Below, in pieces: positions 1 through 13,560 of a DNA stretch of 64,000 nucleotides. The notes under the pieces were generated by a model that worked only from the letters and a program-made list of their open reading frames with translations, made no database searches and had not been told where the DNA came from. This stretch comes from Apteryx mantelli (taxonomy: Eukaryota > Chordata > Aves > Apterygiformes > Apterygidae), in assembly GCF_036417845.1 (NCBI RefSeq), contig NC_089991.1:11909001-11973000 (forward strand). The letters are read 5' to 3'. Numbering within the stretch: the first letter of the stretch is position 1; each line of letters opens with the position of its first letter. Both the position numbers and the translations under genes were made by a program.

Positions 1-3000
1 CTTGCACCTTCCCTCGAGCCAGTGAACACGTTTGTGTCCCTCGGTGGCACCGTCTCCCCTCTGGCAGGCGAAGGCCCCGTGGATGGCAGAGCAGCCACCG
101 GATGCTCGCCTACGCTGCCTCGCTGCCGTACACCATGTGGATTGGCACTGCTCTCGCTGCAGCACCAGTCAATTTTCCGGCTTGCTTTTCAGGCTTGGAA
201 GGAGCAGAATTTGAAGGTGGGTTTCACTATGGTTCGGCTGCCCGAGTTCGTAGCGGTGGGAGAGCTTTGCACCATCCAGAGAGAGTGACAGCGTTGACTC
301 TTAAGAGAGGGCTCCTCCTGCCAGGGTGTTTGTCAGACTTTGAAGTTAAATCATGAGCAAAAGTAATGCAACGTGAAGGTGCGTGCAGTCTGCGCCGAGA
401 TTTCTTGCCTGTCTTTCAATCTGGTAGATTTTCACGCTTCTCATCTAACCCCATTTGTTCCTAAACACATTTTCATCTGACAGCAAGCTGAGCCAGCACT
501 TCTGAGTGGAGACAAACAGGAGCTAGACAGTGCCACGCTCTCGTCTTCTTCAGAGAGCCACCTTTCAGGTCCTCTCCTTCCGCAGAAAAAACAGGGCGGA
601 AGCACATATTTCCCCTCACCACCCCTGCAATACTTTTAAGCTCCTGCTCCCGCAAAGAAATCTTTTCTCTGGTTTAGTACAGCCAGCCCGAATTAGACAC
701 AGCAACACCCAAGGCAATGCTAAGGGCTTCCCAAATTTTCCAAAACCCTCTGCAGGGATTTGTGGCCTAAAACAAGATTACCCCAGAAGTTTGCAGGGCA
801 AGAAAGACATCTTTACACTTGAGACAGTTTTTCTTCAGCTTGTTTCTAGTCTACAGGCTTATCTTATTATTTTGCAATTCCTCTCCTAAGGATGCAAAAC
901 TAAAGCCTTTGCCAAACCAAAACATCTCTGCAGTTTATCTGAGCTTAGCAAAGCACGCGAAGGTGGCCCGGAGCGTGGCGCGGGACGGCAGCCAGAGCTC
1001 TGCAGAGCAGCAGGGGAAGGTTAACACTGCTGGGGCCCGAGACCTTCCCCGGGCAACGGGCAAGTCGGAAGCAGCATCAGAGACCACAGCCGGCGTTGCA
1101 TCCAGGGAGCAGGCATTTGCGCTACTGCCCCAGTTAATGGGAAAGAGCAGAGAGGAGCAAGGCGCCGTGTACCTGGCGGATGAGTGTTTCTGCAGGCCGG
1201 CCTCCGATGTGCAAGCCCAGCCAGCTCTCCATTAGCCCGAGCGAAGGGAGCCAGGCGCGGGGCTGGCGGGGGGAGCTGGGGCTCCTCGCGCAGCGTGGGC
1301 CAGCAGCCGCGGGGCGTGCGGGGCTCCCGCTAGCTCCCGGCACGCAGGACCCAGCCAGCAGCAGCAGCGCTCGCCTGCACCGGGGCTGCACCCGCACCCC
1401 GCGGAGCCGCGTGCCGAGGGGCCTCGGGCTCCCGCCGCTCAGCCCAGCCGACACACTGAGGCCTTTTTCACCGTCAGGGAAGCCGGCCCAGCTGCACGGG
1501 GCCGCCAAAGAAGGGAAAACCCACTGCGGCATCAGTCCCTGCATGCACATGCCTCCCCTCTGGAGCCTGCCAGATCGCCAGGTTTCCGGTTTCTCTTCCC
1601 AGTGGGTCCCGAGGATGTTTTGTCCGACACGCTCCCTCCGGGAGGCACAAGCTGGGCTGCTCCGCGCGGCACTGCAGTTATTGCGCCAGCGCTGGCCACT
1701 TCCGCAGCTTTACTGCCTTAGCTGTTAATTTAATAATTTACTTTACTGAGCCTCATTAAGGCACCCTCCTGCCTTTCCACACGCGGTGACAACGTGTTAC
1801 GATTGTCAAAAATATTGCAGAGCTGGGGCGTCAAGCTGCTGGCGCGCATACTAACCGCGGGGTGTGGGGGCACACCTTTGGTTTGGTCTTCAGTCAAATA
1901 CAGACATCTCTTCCCAGGGGTCTGCCAGCAGCGATCCCCACATCCCCCTGCCCACGATCCTCGGCAGGACCTGGGGACCAAATGCTTCAGTATCGTCCCT
2001 TTCCCAAATAGGGGACCTGGAGTGATGTAGGGACTGCAACAGCTCTGCAGGGACAATTTGGGATGTCACCACCCTTCCACAATGCAGTGGAAGATGTTTC
2101 ATCCCCAAGTGTCACTATTTTGGGTGCTTTGCCTTGGGAAGCTGATCTCTGTGCATCTCTAGTGACCCGCTTGTGTGTGTGATAGCCCCAAACACTGGAA
2201 AAACTCCCAGAAAAAGCCCAGCAAGGTTGCACTTGGATGCTCACATTTAAACATTTAACACACTAAATAGCACTTTTCATCCCATCTCGAGGGTCTGCTG
2301 GCTGTTGGAGGGCAATCCCAGCCCTTCCTCTTCTCTGGAGACCCTCGTGCTTCAGGCCTGTCCCAGTTCCCACTCCAAGGGGCAGGATGAAGCTTGGAGC
2401 TGGTTCCCAGGCCAGACCTAACCCAGGAGCACCGGCCGGCCTTCAGGGGCCACAGCACGAGCAGTAAGGATCAGCCCTTCCCTACTTCCAGAGGCGAACC
2501 AGCTCCCCAGGCAGGGGCAAATGGCACTTTCCCTGGGGCAGAGGCCAGGGACTCCGGCCCGCTCACTGTTGCTTTTCAGATAGGCAGGCTGCAAATCGCG
2601 CGGCTCACGTGGAGAGGGGAGATAGCGTGGCCGGGGTCCCAGCTCAGGGCGCTTGGGATGGGGGGAGACGGCCAAAGGGAATGAATGAGCCAGCAGCGCT
2701 CTGCCCATGATAAAAGCAGCCTCGCAGCCCCCGGCACCGGTGTGTAATCAGGAAAGGGCAGTCCCAGCCCTTAACTGCATCTTCGGCAGGCCAGGCTGGG
2801 TGGGGTGACACAGGCACCCAGGACCCAAGTACTGGAGATAATGCAGCACCCCAGGAGGCAGAGCTGGCAAGAAGAGGGGGATGGCGTCTACGCAGGGAGA
2901 ATTTCCCACCGAGGCAGATACTGGTGCAGCCAAGGAAATCGTGCCAAAGCAGGGAGGCTCCCTGCGCAGCCCTGTCCTCTGGGAACCAGAAATGCTCATG

Positions 3001-6000
3001 CTGGTGCTCCCATCCCCGCTCCAGGCTCTTCAGTCAGAGAAATCCCCCCCCCTTCCAGGGAGAGAAAAGCCAGAAGAAGAGAGAAGTTTTGATGAAGACC
3101 AGGGCAGCTGGAGAATGAAGACAAGGGGATGCTATGGGGGAGCATTGCCCAGCACAGACCTGGGAGCTGGGGCTCCCTGCTGCTACCTGCAACAAGGTGC
3201 CCAGCTCTGGGGTCTGAGGACTTTGCTGGCTACCACCTACCTCCTTGCCCACCCCCCTGGCAGGAGCTGCTCCATGGGCAAGAGCTCCCTGCTCACAGCA
3301 CAGATATTTCCCCGCCCCAGCTTTTGTTTAAACCAAGCAGGGTGTTACCAGAGCCAGGTGAGCTGGAGAAGATGCTCCCTGCTGGGGCTACAGCTTTTGC
3401 CTAGCATTTCTTTCAGAGTAGCACAGCCCCAAGCCTGCGTCCAGCTGGTTGTGAAGCGCTGGACATTTGCCAGCCCCAAGCCATGACTCAACAAAACTGC
3501 CTGTCCCTGTAAACAGGCATCTCTGAAGGCCCTGGGGAGGGAGTTTCCTCAGCCCTCTCCCCAAATCATCCTTCCTGGCATCGTCCCAACTCTCAGTGCA
3601 GAGGAACAGCCCTGGCTGTCATGGCCACCCAGGATCTGGGGTTGTGACTGGAGATCTGAGCTCCGAGATGCTGGGGCGGGAGCCTCGGAAAAAAGCACCA
3701 AAAACCTTGCTCCTGCCTGTCACAGCCTGGTGCTTTGTCCTCCTCTGGGCTTTTTGCAGAGGGTTTTTTCCAGGGCCCTGCTTCCCTCTCTCAGGTCCAA
3801 GGCTTCTCTCAAGAGGGATCAGAAACTGCCAGGTGAAGCAGCCAGGAGCACAGGAGGAATCGCTTGACCTGCACGGGAGGGAGGATGGCACAGGATGGGA
3901 GAGCGCCAGCCTTGCGATGCCTCCACCTGGCTGACTCCTGCCATCCCCACAGAGTCCTGGCAAGGCCAAGCAGGCTGCTTTGGGGTTGCTTGGGGACATC
4001 AGACACAGAGCAGCCGAGAGCAGGCTGAATTTGCCAGCGTTGCCCAAGAGCAGACGGCAGCTGCTGCCGAGAAAGGATGCGAGGCTGCAGGACCCGGGGC
4101 ACTGCTGGAGCAGGTGCCTCCCCATCCCCGCGAGGAAAATCTGCTTTGGGAAGAAGCGCTGTTGCCGACTTCTTCCAGACTGAGGCCTGGGAGCTGGAGA
4201 GCCCTCGCCGATGGCAGGGCTGGGGATGCAGGCTGAGGCCGGCTCTGCTGCCATCTGCCGCTCAGAGAGCTCAGGGCCTGGCGGGGACCAAACACCGCCC
4301 ATCTCGGAGAGAAACAGAAAACAGACTTTTTTTTTTTTTTTAAATCAGCTGGGGGATGCCTCTTTGGTCTGAAGAGGTTAAAACAAGCCCTTTCCCTAGC
4401 TCTGAAGGGAGGTGTTTTACCTGCGGGGACAAAAAGTCTGCTCAAAAAGCAGCTAGCCTGGGGCAGCAAGAGCTGTCTGCTTGCAGACAGCCACATGCAG
4501 AAAGTTCCCTGCCTGGCTTAAACCCAGAAAAAAAAACTTGGAAACACATCAGGACGTTTGCAAGGTGTCCTCACTGCAGTACAGGTTGAAACGCCCTGGC
4601 TCTGCCAGGGAATGCCAGCAAGTCCTTGAGATAGCATCTCAACTCACCAAGCAGGCATCACGCAGCATGGGTGCCAGGCAAAATAGCAACATTTCAGCAA
4701 GAGCTCTCTTACATACATGTATATATGCAAATATAAGTGCTCTACACACACACATATTGGTGTATATATATCACAAAATCCCATTTTCAGTGGATTCCCC
4801 CCAAAAAAGGGCAATTTTTTGTTTCCATGTACTCTGTTCTTGGTGCAGGTGAGAGCTGATTCCTTCCCCCCATTTCCCCATATCTCAGCTCCTCAAACAC
4901 CCCAGCTGGCACTAAACCAAGATATACTGCGGAGGGGGTAGGGTGGAGGAAAACTGACAGTGAAGAAGCCCTGAGGCTTGGTGCTCTTTGCAAGTCTGGG
5001 GAGAGTTTAATGGATCTGTACCTAAGACCCTGCTGCTCCCTGAAGTGCCCTGAAAGGCTCATGAACTGGAGGGCTGAAATCCCCCCAGAGCACCACCTTC
5101 AAGCCTGGCAGAGCCATGGGGCATTTAGCTTGGACAACTGCCTGCCCAGAGCCCTTCTAGATGAAACAAAGTACATAAAACTGCCATACTGTGGCAGATC
5201 AAAGATCCAGCCAGCCCAGCATCCTGTCCCAACAGCAGCCGGGAAGAAATGCCTAAGGAAAGGCATAAGAAACTGGGTGTGTGCAGAGGGACCCCAGTCA
5301 GGAAGGTGCGCTCAGGGATGGCTGTGCCGCCCTGGGCTCCAGCATGGTTAAATCACCTCTCTTCCAGGGGTCCCTGTCTGAGCCCAGTGCCCCTCTGGAT
5401 CCTGCTGTCCAGAGGGAAGAGTCCCACTGGTGCAAAACATCTGGCTTTTCCACAAACCTCAGCCAGCCCCTCCCCTGGCACCACCATCCCCACTGCTTGG
5501 GGACCAGAGCATTCCCCAGCCTTAAGCTCTGTCCTCACACGCATCTTGGTGGCCTCAGCTTTGGTGCTGTGAGAGCATCCCAGGAGGAGGTAGGAGCCAG
5601 CAGCATCTTGTATCCAGGGCACAAGGCTTGAGGGCACGGGCAAGTGGCAGCTCCTGGCAGGAGGGCGATGAGTTGGCCATCAGCTCCCAGGCATCCAGCC
5701 TCGGCACACACCTTCATCCCATGCTGGTAGATGCTGCTCCACTCCCATGGCCCCTTTTCCCCAGAGACGTCCTAAGAGATGGAAGAGCAGAACCAGGGTG
5801 AAGTGGCCCCAGCGGGGCTGCCCTATTTCACCCGAGATCTCCCTGGTGACATGAGGGTCCCTGCACAGTGTCAGCTTGGCACGGGCTGCTGCAGGCGCAA
5901 AGGCGGTGAACCCAGTGTCTCCGGCATGCCATGTTCATGGCACGTGCACTGGGCAGCAGCCTGGGCTGGAGACAGGTCACAGTGCTGCAAAATCCCCAGT

Positions 6001-9000
6001 GCAAACAGACAGCATCTAGGGAGATAAAAAACTATAGCCCCTGCCTGGGGCGGAAAGAAATGCACGTTCACGGACAGAGGCATTTCCCAGCAGAGGACAC
6101 TGTCGCTGGGCCACAAGCGTCCCAAACGCCAGCCCGCAGGCCTCCCCGTGGCCGATGCCGACACGGGAGCCAGCGCAGGCACCAGGCTGCCAGGTCTCCA
6201 CTGCAGGAAGCCGGTGGCTTGGAGTCACTTACGCGGAGTGTCCATGGGGTGGCACATGCAGACCGTGGCTCCGCATGGCCCAGACCAGCCCTCCTGGCCC
6301 AACTCCGCAGATCGCTGTCAGCTGCCCAACAAGGAGCAGGGCACTGCTGGCTGAAATGCCAGAAGGTGATGGAGGCCGATGTCCCACAGCCCTGAGGACA
6401 GTTACCCCCACCACACAGTTGGGAAATCGCTGCAGCGTGGGTGACATGTATCCCCCATTGCACCTCAGTTTTCTCCACCACAGATGAGCAGAAAAACAAG
6501 ACAAAACCACAGAAATAATGCAGGAGCATTTCTCTCTAAATTGGGGGTGGCTGAGGACTACGAGAGCTCAGCCTGGAGCACTGATGCCCAGCTGCCTCTG
6601 GTGGGATGGCTCATGGACAGGCAGAGCAAGCCAGCCCCTCCTGTGGGCCCTTCCTTCTGCCCCAAATGCACTGGCCTGTGCTCCCACATCCGCTCCCCGC
6701 CACGCTCACCCCCCCACCACTGCAGCTTCCGCACCGTGCCAGGCCCACGTGCCAGCAGTGGCATGTGGCTGCTGGCCCGCGCACAGAGCTGGGAGCCACA
6801 GCAGTCCCTGGGAGAGCTGGATACACACCCTCAGCCTGGCATGGCTTAGGCTAAGGAGTCTGCGTTGACTCGTTGGCTGGTGGTGGTCACCCAGCCCAGG
6901 ATACAACGTGGAGCAGGGAGCATGCCTGACCTTGGCTCTGCCTTCAAGCACAGCAGATTTGGTTTTGCATGGATTTGCTTGGCCCTCCTTGTGTCCTGGG
7001 AACACCAGGGGCAGCCCTGGGCAGAGACTGGCACCTGCTCCCAAGGAACCATCCCAAGGCCTTTTGGCCCGAGACGGGCTCCTGGCTGCCAAAGCACATC
7101 TTCAGCAAGGCTGAGCTGAGCCACGCAGCACCTGCGTGACACGAATAACAGCCCTGCAGCAACCGGAGCCCTGTGTGGGCAGCTCTCCAAGCTGGTAGCA
7201 CTCAGTAAATGGTCAGGGGCACATCATCATTACTGACTACAACAAGCCCCTGGGCTCATCAGCAGTACTACAGAGTGAAAAGCCTCTTCCAAAACACCCC
7301 AAACCTGGGGTGCAAGTGTCCCAGGGGTCTCAGATCTCCACTGGGATGGCAGAACCGCCAACGGGGAAACAAGGAGGGCTCACTTTGCTGCACTGGTTAG
7401 TTTATGACTAATGACTTGGGCCAAGAACTGCACCAGCCCCTGGGGCTACATGCTGGGGAGGGCGGCCCTCAGGCCGCTGCCTGGGAACACCAGAGCTGGA
7501 CCTCCACAGCCAACATCTTTGCAGAAGTTCTCAGCATTTGGCCTCTCGCTGCCTCCCTGCTGCTCTCTACTTTGCCCCATTTGAGGAACATTATCAAATA
7601 CCTGAGCTCCTGCACACTGTGCAGCACAGATTTATTATAAAGGGCTAGATGAGTTACTGCTCTGCTCCCATTCCAAAGTCAGGACCCTTCCCCTGAAAAA
7701 CTCCTTCAGTCTTCCCTCCAAATATGCAGCTGGTTTGCCTGTTTGGGGACTGCTCACCTCCCTGCACTGGTGTCACAGCCACTCTGCTTTGCTGCGTTCA
7801 GCAAGGTACCAGGACGTTAAGCCGCATGCGCTCTCATCAGCGCCTTCATCCAGCCCCCAGACTACCGTTACCCTTCTCTGAAGTCCTGGCAAGGGTAAAC
7901 CTTCTTGGATGATCCATGTGGCATGGTGACCTTCGTGGATGGTGATGTTGCAGGACACATCCCGAAACAGCTGTCCCCAGCATGCAACATTGCCATCAGC
8001 CTGCAGCAGGCTTGAGCCACAGCTTGGCCTCGTGTCTGAGCGGGACATCTCCAAGCTGTGGGACCCATCCACCCACAGCATGGTCAGACCGCTGCACCAG
8101 GCAATCAGCAGCAATAACAGTGGCCACACTGCAGCCCGCCTGCCAGAGACTCTCCCTGCTTGCTGCCTGGGGTGGGGGGACTTGCACAGGGTGTAAACCA
8201 AAGCTCGAGAGCTATTGCCCCTAGGATGGATCACTTCTTTCTGTCCCGCTGCTGTGTGCCATGGTTTGGATTGGGCTTGTTGGCTTCTTGCTGCAAAAGA
8301 GCAGCAACTGCTCCATCACAGAGCATGGAAGGGTTAAACAGCTTGCAAGCCCCAGCCTGGGCAGCTAGCAGCTCCACGCGTTGCCATGCCGCAGAGGGGA
8401 CTGGGGTGCACACAGCCTCCTGCTTGCCAGCTGCCCTTTGAATCACCCTGGTTAGCATGTGCATTTTCACAAAACCCACCCAAAACCCCACCAAAGCTGG
8501 GCCCAGCAGGAGGGAATGGGGACACTAGCACCAGAGGGAAAACGGGCTGGGGTACAAGGCTTGCTAGCTGGTCCAGAGTATGGGAGGGAACTCTACTGCA
8601 ACAAGTTCATAAACATGACGGACCACAGGGTTTGCCGCTGTGGGCTGCCACCTTCTATGGGCCTTGCTTGGGCTCTGGTAATTGGGAAAGACTTAAAGAT
8701 GAACATCAGCACTAAGCATTTCCTCACAGGAAGGAAACTGGGGGGGGGGGGGGGGGGGAAGAAGCCACATAAGGGTCCAAGAGCAAGGCAGGGGATGCCA
8801 AAGGATGGTTCCAGGATGGCCTCACAAGCAGGCCTCCAACCCAGCACAGGGTAAGGGGTCATGGCACCCTTCCTCCCTCCCAGCCCCACTCCAAGCCCCT
8901 CACTGCAGCCAAGGTGCCAAGGGGCCCGTGCCAGGCCTGGCCCAGAAAGCTCATCCCCCCCAACCTCCACGGGAGCCCGGCTGCCCTCACCGTCCCTGCT

Positions 9001-9829
9001 GCCTCCTGCAGAAAGCTGGATCGCTTTATCCTCATTGCCTCCACCAGCTGTTCTGCTCCGATTTGCTACTGAAAAGTGCAGCAGCCCCAGGGAAGTGCTC
9101 CAGACCCAGGCAAAACCTAGCCCGGCATTGCACCTGGGCAAGCCCAGGGCACACAGCAGGGGGACAAGCCCTCCCACCCCACCACTGCAGAAGCAAGGCA
9201 GTGCTTGGGCTGGCTGCTTTATTTGCCTGTCAACAGATGGTGCTAACGACCCACCCGATTTCCTGCCACGCTGCACCTGATCCCCAAAGCCTTGGGGCCA
9301 AGGCCCGGCTGGGCCAGCTCCAAAACGGGGCCGCAAAAGGGATCAGCGGGCAGCAAAGGGGCCGGAGGGTGCGAGCTGCGGGGAGCTCCCGTCTGCCGTC
9401 AGCACTGGTGACAGCCTGCAGCCAGGCCGGCAGCACCGTGGCCAGGCGGGATGGGAAGCTCGGAATTGGGAGCAGCCGGCTCTGCCAGCCATCCCATCCC
9501 GCCGGGCGAGCTTTCGCAGCTGCCTGAGCAAAAAGCCCATCAGACTTTCTTTGCATGCAAAGAGATGTCAAATGGGGACCCAGTCCTAACCACCAGGGTC
9601 TGGTGTGGGAAACCTGGAAAGAAGTGGCTGGGAGCAGCCCAGAGCGGGGTGATGGGCTGGGGGGGGGGGGGAAGCCAGGCACAAAAGCAGCAGGGGCCCC
9701 AGGGACGGAGGGAGACGTCCCGGGAGCCAGCAGCCTGGCCAGGCTGGAGGGATGCACGGAGGGTCCCAGCCAGGTGGAGGGGGGGCGAGCCAGACTCCCA
9801 GGGCTTCTCCATCTCAAAGGGCCGGGCTC
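1..9829. other. distal 5' flank of HAND1, no gene seen
   Basis: Moderately GC-rich unique sequence. The open frames are short, overlap on both strands, and show no recognisable domain. Contents noted: a GC-rich, CpG-containing patch around 1240-1480, an old dispersed repeat at about 5168-5290, and a run of 19 G at 8740-8758. No exon of a neighbouring gene was recognised. Confidence 0.6.
5168..5290. repeat. ancient sauropsid dispersed repeat fragment
   Basis: The stretch containing aactgccatactgtggcaga and the phrase agcccagcatcctgtccc resembles a repeat common in turtle, crocodilian and some bird genomes (consensus roughly 'gtccatctagcccagtatcctgtc', written from memory). Divergence looks high, so it is an old insertion. 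Family assignment (CR1-related or other) is uncertain. Confidence 0.5.
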
Positions 9830-10080
9830 CCCTGTGATTAACTGCTCGGCTGTGCTCCAGATTAGCCGCAGGAGCATTGCTTTTGATGTATCAGGCAGGA
9901 GGCCGGAGAGGGATTTTCCTTCCCTTCTGGGGTTAATCCTGCTGTGCCTATCGCAGCCCTTTGATTGCAAGCCCTGCCACTCCGCCAGATAAACCTCCTT
10001 ATTCACGAGGAGACAGCAGGCACCGGCCGAAAGAATCGGAGCAGGACTGCGGGCTCGGGGAGATAAAGGATTCGGGGAGG
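9830..10080. promoter_or_regulatory. enhancer-like block with GATA and TAATCC sites
   Basis: A non-repetitive block has TAATCC at 9934-9939 and AGATAA at 9987-9992 and 10061-10066, with further ATTA cores. It lies about 34.5 kb upstream of the HAND1 start. Function is inferred from motif density only. Confidence 0.35.
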
Positions 10081-10541
10081 GGGGGTTCCCAAGAGGGACC
10101 AAGACCCCAGCAGATAGGTGATGGGAAGCTGTCTAGAGCATCCTGGGCAGTGGTGGATCCCAGGAGAGCCCAGGAGGGCGAGCTTGCCGGCCCCGACGCT
10201 GGGCAGAGCACCCTGTGGCAGCCAGTGGCCACAGGACATTGCGGCCTCGAAGCCCTTCGGGCCAGGACGGCCAGCCCTTGTGCTCGGGTGTAGGAGCAGA
10301 AGGAGACCCTGCGGAGACCTGGTGCGCGGGGACTTGCCCCAGCCCCAGACTGGCTGCCCTGGACTCCTGCAGACCGAGGGAGGGCAGGATGAGCGTTGCA
10401 AAACCGCAGGGCAATCATGAGGAGTAAGCCCCGCCAGGTCCTCCTGGGTGCCCGCATCTTGTCCCTGCAAAGCCGGAGAGCAGCAGTGGCCTGGCCCTCG
10501 GGACGCGCGAGGGTCGCTGCGGCCGCCGTGGCTCCTGCTGT

Positions 10542-10845
10542 GCTGATCCTGGCCAGCACAGCCCAGCCGCGGCTCCCTGCAGCGCTGGCACCCGGCGCAG
10601 GGGTGCCTGGACCATGCGCTGATCCTGGCCAGCACAGCCTGGCCGCAGCTCCCTGCAGCGCTGGCACCCGGCGCAGGGGTGCCTGGACCATGCGCTGATC
10701 CTGGCCAGCACAGCCTGGCCGCAGCTCCCTGCAGTGCTGGCACCCGGCGCAGGGGTGCCTGGACCATGCGCTGATCCTGGCCAGCAGAGCCTGGCCGCGG
10801 CTCCCTGCAGCGCTGGCACCCGGCGCAGGGGTGCCTGGACCGAAC
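10542..10845. repeat. 76-base tandem repeat, four copies
   Basis: The unit begins gctgatcctggccagca and recurs at 10542, 10618, 10694 and 10770, exactly 76 bases apart, with only a few substitutions; the fourth copy ends about 10845 where similarity stops. The near-identity indicates recent duplication or homogenisation. Because 76 is not a multiple of three, it creates long open frames in several frames, which are not genes. Confidence 0.93.
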
Positions 10846-10979
10846 GCACCTCCAGCACTGCACATCTGGGGTTAGAGCTGGATTTTTCTTATGTGCAGCA
10901 AGCAGTGGCTATGAAACGGGTGTATTTCTCATCAGCCTCAGAGCCTCTGATTTGTTTGTGGAAGCTCTAAAAAGGGAGG

Positions 10980-11400
10980 AAGGTATAATATATAAATTCC
11001 TGTTTAAAAGCATACATGAGCTTGATTAATTCTGCTTATTAACCTTTTCACACGAAAAGAGCCATCAAAATATCAGACGAGCACTGCTCCCCACTCTCTT
11101 TGTTTGAATGAAATGTTTCCAAACTCTGAGCGCTTCAGCAAATCAGCAACACACCCGTGAACATGCGGTTTGGAATAAGGCAATGGCCATACTACTCTAA
11201 CGCTAGCCCAGGCAAGTTTTTATCACATACATGTAACAGTCATAAAACCCAGCCTGGAACAAGCAGGGTTGTTTTTGCAGGAGTGGTCGAGTTTCTGATT
11301 TTAATAAGCCTCAACCCCCTAATAATTTTTCTCTTTAAAATGCCAAAAAGCACCAGCCCAAAAGAAGTTTTAGAAAATCCATGTAAAACAGCTTGTAAGT
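10980..11400. promoter_or_regulatory. AT-richer block, possible conserved element
   Basis: An AT-rich complex sequence inside GC-rich surroundings, with TTAAT/TTATTAA homeodomain cores, a T-box half-site (ttttcacac near 11047) and TAATAA/TAATTT motifs near 11325. It does not look repetitive. Enhancer function is inferred only from these features. Confidence 0.3.
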
Positions 11401-11944
11401 GTCTAAAAGCCTCCGAGCTTCCCTCTCTGGGGCTCAGAAGTGCCACCTCCGGCGCTGCTGGGCCGGGCGCAGCAGCGGTCCCCGTGCGCCGGGACGCCCG
11501 CCTGAGCGGCCTTGCAGCGGCCCAACTCTCACCGTGCGCTGGGCGCCCGACCAGAGGGACAGACGGTCTGGGTCAAGCCTGTCTGGCAAATCTGGGGACA
11601 GAGTGAGACGGCGCACCTACTGCTGCGTGTCTGCTTGCCCGGCCCACGGGCTCGGCAGGGCGGGCGCTGGGGCAGCTTGCGAGGTGCGAGTCGAAATGCG
11701 GGACGGTGGCAAAAGCAAGTGAGAAGTCCTGCAGACACGCTCTGGAAGGGCCCTGGAGACCTCAGCCAGCCTCGCTCATCCTCTGAGGCAGGGCTGGGCA
11801 GATTTTGCCTGCCCAGATCGCTCCAGCGCAGCCCCGGGCACGTTTTGCCAGGCAGGAGCCTGAGTCGCACTGGCCGGTGCTGGTGGGCAAAGCAGAGGGA
11901 ATTTAAGTCCTTCCAAGCTCCACATCTGCACCTGACTGTTCCCC

Positions 11945-12300
11945 ACATATGTTTGTCCAGCTTATTTTTAAAATAACCTTTTTGTAACCTGGGTCGGGCT
12001 TGACTGTCCTGCTACGGCGCTTCGAACATCTGTCTTAATATCTAACCTTTGAGCTTTCTTGTTGCAAATTAAGTTGATTACATCTTGGCCTAGCTCCAGC
12101 AGACCTGGAGACCGATTGATCACTGTCGTCTCAGAGGTCTTGGGAGGCTCTTATCATGTCCCCCTCTGCCTCTGCTTTTCTAGAGAAAACAACACCCTCC
12201 CTTTGGCCAGGTTGGGCCATCCGCTTCGTTGTTCCTGCCGCTGTCCTCCAACTCCTCCAACGTGCCTGCACCCATCTCAAAGCGAGAAAGCCCTGAGCAT
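11945..12300 (-). repeat. CR1-type LINE 3' fragment, degraded
   Basis: Several phrases match, in order, the antisense of the CR1 3' region: tttgtccagcttatttttaa, then gcaaattaagttgattac, then gaccgattgatcac, tcttatcatgtccccct, and a ctcctccaa segment. The element therefore reads on the - strand. It is interrupted by many substitutions and has no open reverse transcriptase frame. CR1 is the dominant LINE of birds, crocodilians and turtles, which supports a sauropsid source. Confidence 0.7.
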
Positions 12301-13189
12301 CACGATGCCTTGCAGGACGGGTTGGTGGCTCCACAAGGAGGAGGAACCTCAGTGCCCCAAAGCCCCTCATGGGTCGCTTGATTTGCTGACACACTTTGTG
12401 CACTGAGCTTTAAGTCAGGCAGACTTCTCACAACTTTCAAGTTGACCTTGGACATCTGGGCTTCTCCCTTTGGCGCACGCTGGCGTGCGAGTGCCTCTCA
12501 CCAACGCCGTACGCAGCAAAGCACTTTGCCGCCTGTTTAGCTCAGAAATACAGCCCTGACTGCCAGTAAACAAGGGGCATCCGCTGCTGGGCCCACGTAC
12601 CGTGGGGCAGGGCCTGCTCATCCCTCCAAGTCTTTAAGCCAAGGCAGGACACCTCTTTGCAAACATCACTTTGCATCGCGGCTGGGGCTGGCGGGAGTCG
12701 GGGGAAGCGCTCGTGGCCTGTTGTGCCGGGGCTCGGCAGAGGGGATTACAGCAGCCCGTTTCACCGAACTGTCCGTGAGCTCCAGGTCGGGGGGAACTGG
12801 GACTGGGGCACATCAGAAATGAGACATATACCTAAGGGGATTTTCTGGATTGGCACCTCAGTAGGTTTTAAAGGCCCTTTAGGCTAAAGCAGGAAGCTAA
12901 AGCTGTGCTTTGCCCCGCTGCCTCTTGACTTCATTTTTTCTGGATAACCAATATTGCAAACCCCTCTGAGTCTGAGGTCAGCAGAGAGCTGGCTCCAGTT
13001 GCCGAGACCCCAACGCCAGGGACATAACGTTTTTCATCCAGCCCCCTGCCAGCCATCTCCCCTTCCCCCTTCTCCGTGATGTAAAAAAAGAGAAAGATCC
13101 ACGGGGCAAACAGCTTGAAGCCGGCACCCGAGCAATTATAAAAGTGCTTTCTGCCAGCTGCTAGACTCCTTGTCACCAAGCCGATCAGT

Positions 13190-13560
13190 AGACTAAACAG
13201 CGAGGACCCGGCCTGATCTCTCGCGGCCGCGCTCCCCGGGGAGGCGAGCGCGCGCAGGCGGGCGGCTGCAGCACCCGCCGAAAACGCCGCCGCGCCGCTC
13301 CGGCCGTCTGCTGCAAACCGGGAGGGGGGGCGGAGGTGAGCGCAATGCTTAGCATCAAAACTGGCAGCAAAGTCATAGCGGAGAAGGCCGAGGAAATCCT
13401 GAGACTGCTTAATTGGGGCCGGGGGAGGAGGCGGAGGAAGGGCCAAAGGGACGGATGGAGCCGGGGTTGTGGGCAGGGGGGACCCGAGGCCGGGGCTGGC
13501 GCGAGCTGTGTGCTCGTTCCCGCCGGGGTGGGCAGCTCCCGGCCGGCCCCGGACTGCAGC
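13190..13560. other. CpG-rich island
   Basis: A short island with dense CpG (about 13205-13330, then G-rich to about 13560). The open frames over it are compositional. It sits just before a GATA-site cluster. No promoter elements or gene were recognised. Confidence 0.5.

Noticed and set aside
7773-8234. - strand frame of 153 codons with a hydrophobic, signal-like segment
   Set aside because: No cysteine pattern or domain I recognise, no splice or poly(A) context, and a length reachable by chance at this GC.
9999-10865. Two overlapping - strand frames of about 288 and 286 codons with repeating Cys/His motifs
   Set aside because: They run through the 76-base minisatellite; because 76 is not divisible by three the same repeat appears in each frame. 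The zinc-finger-like look is an artefact.
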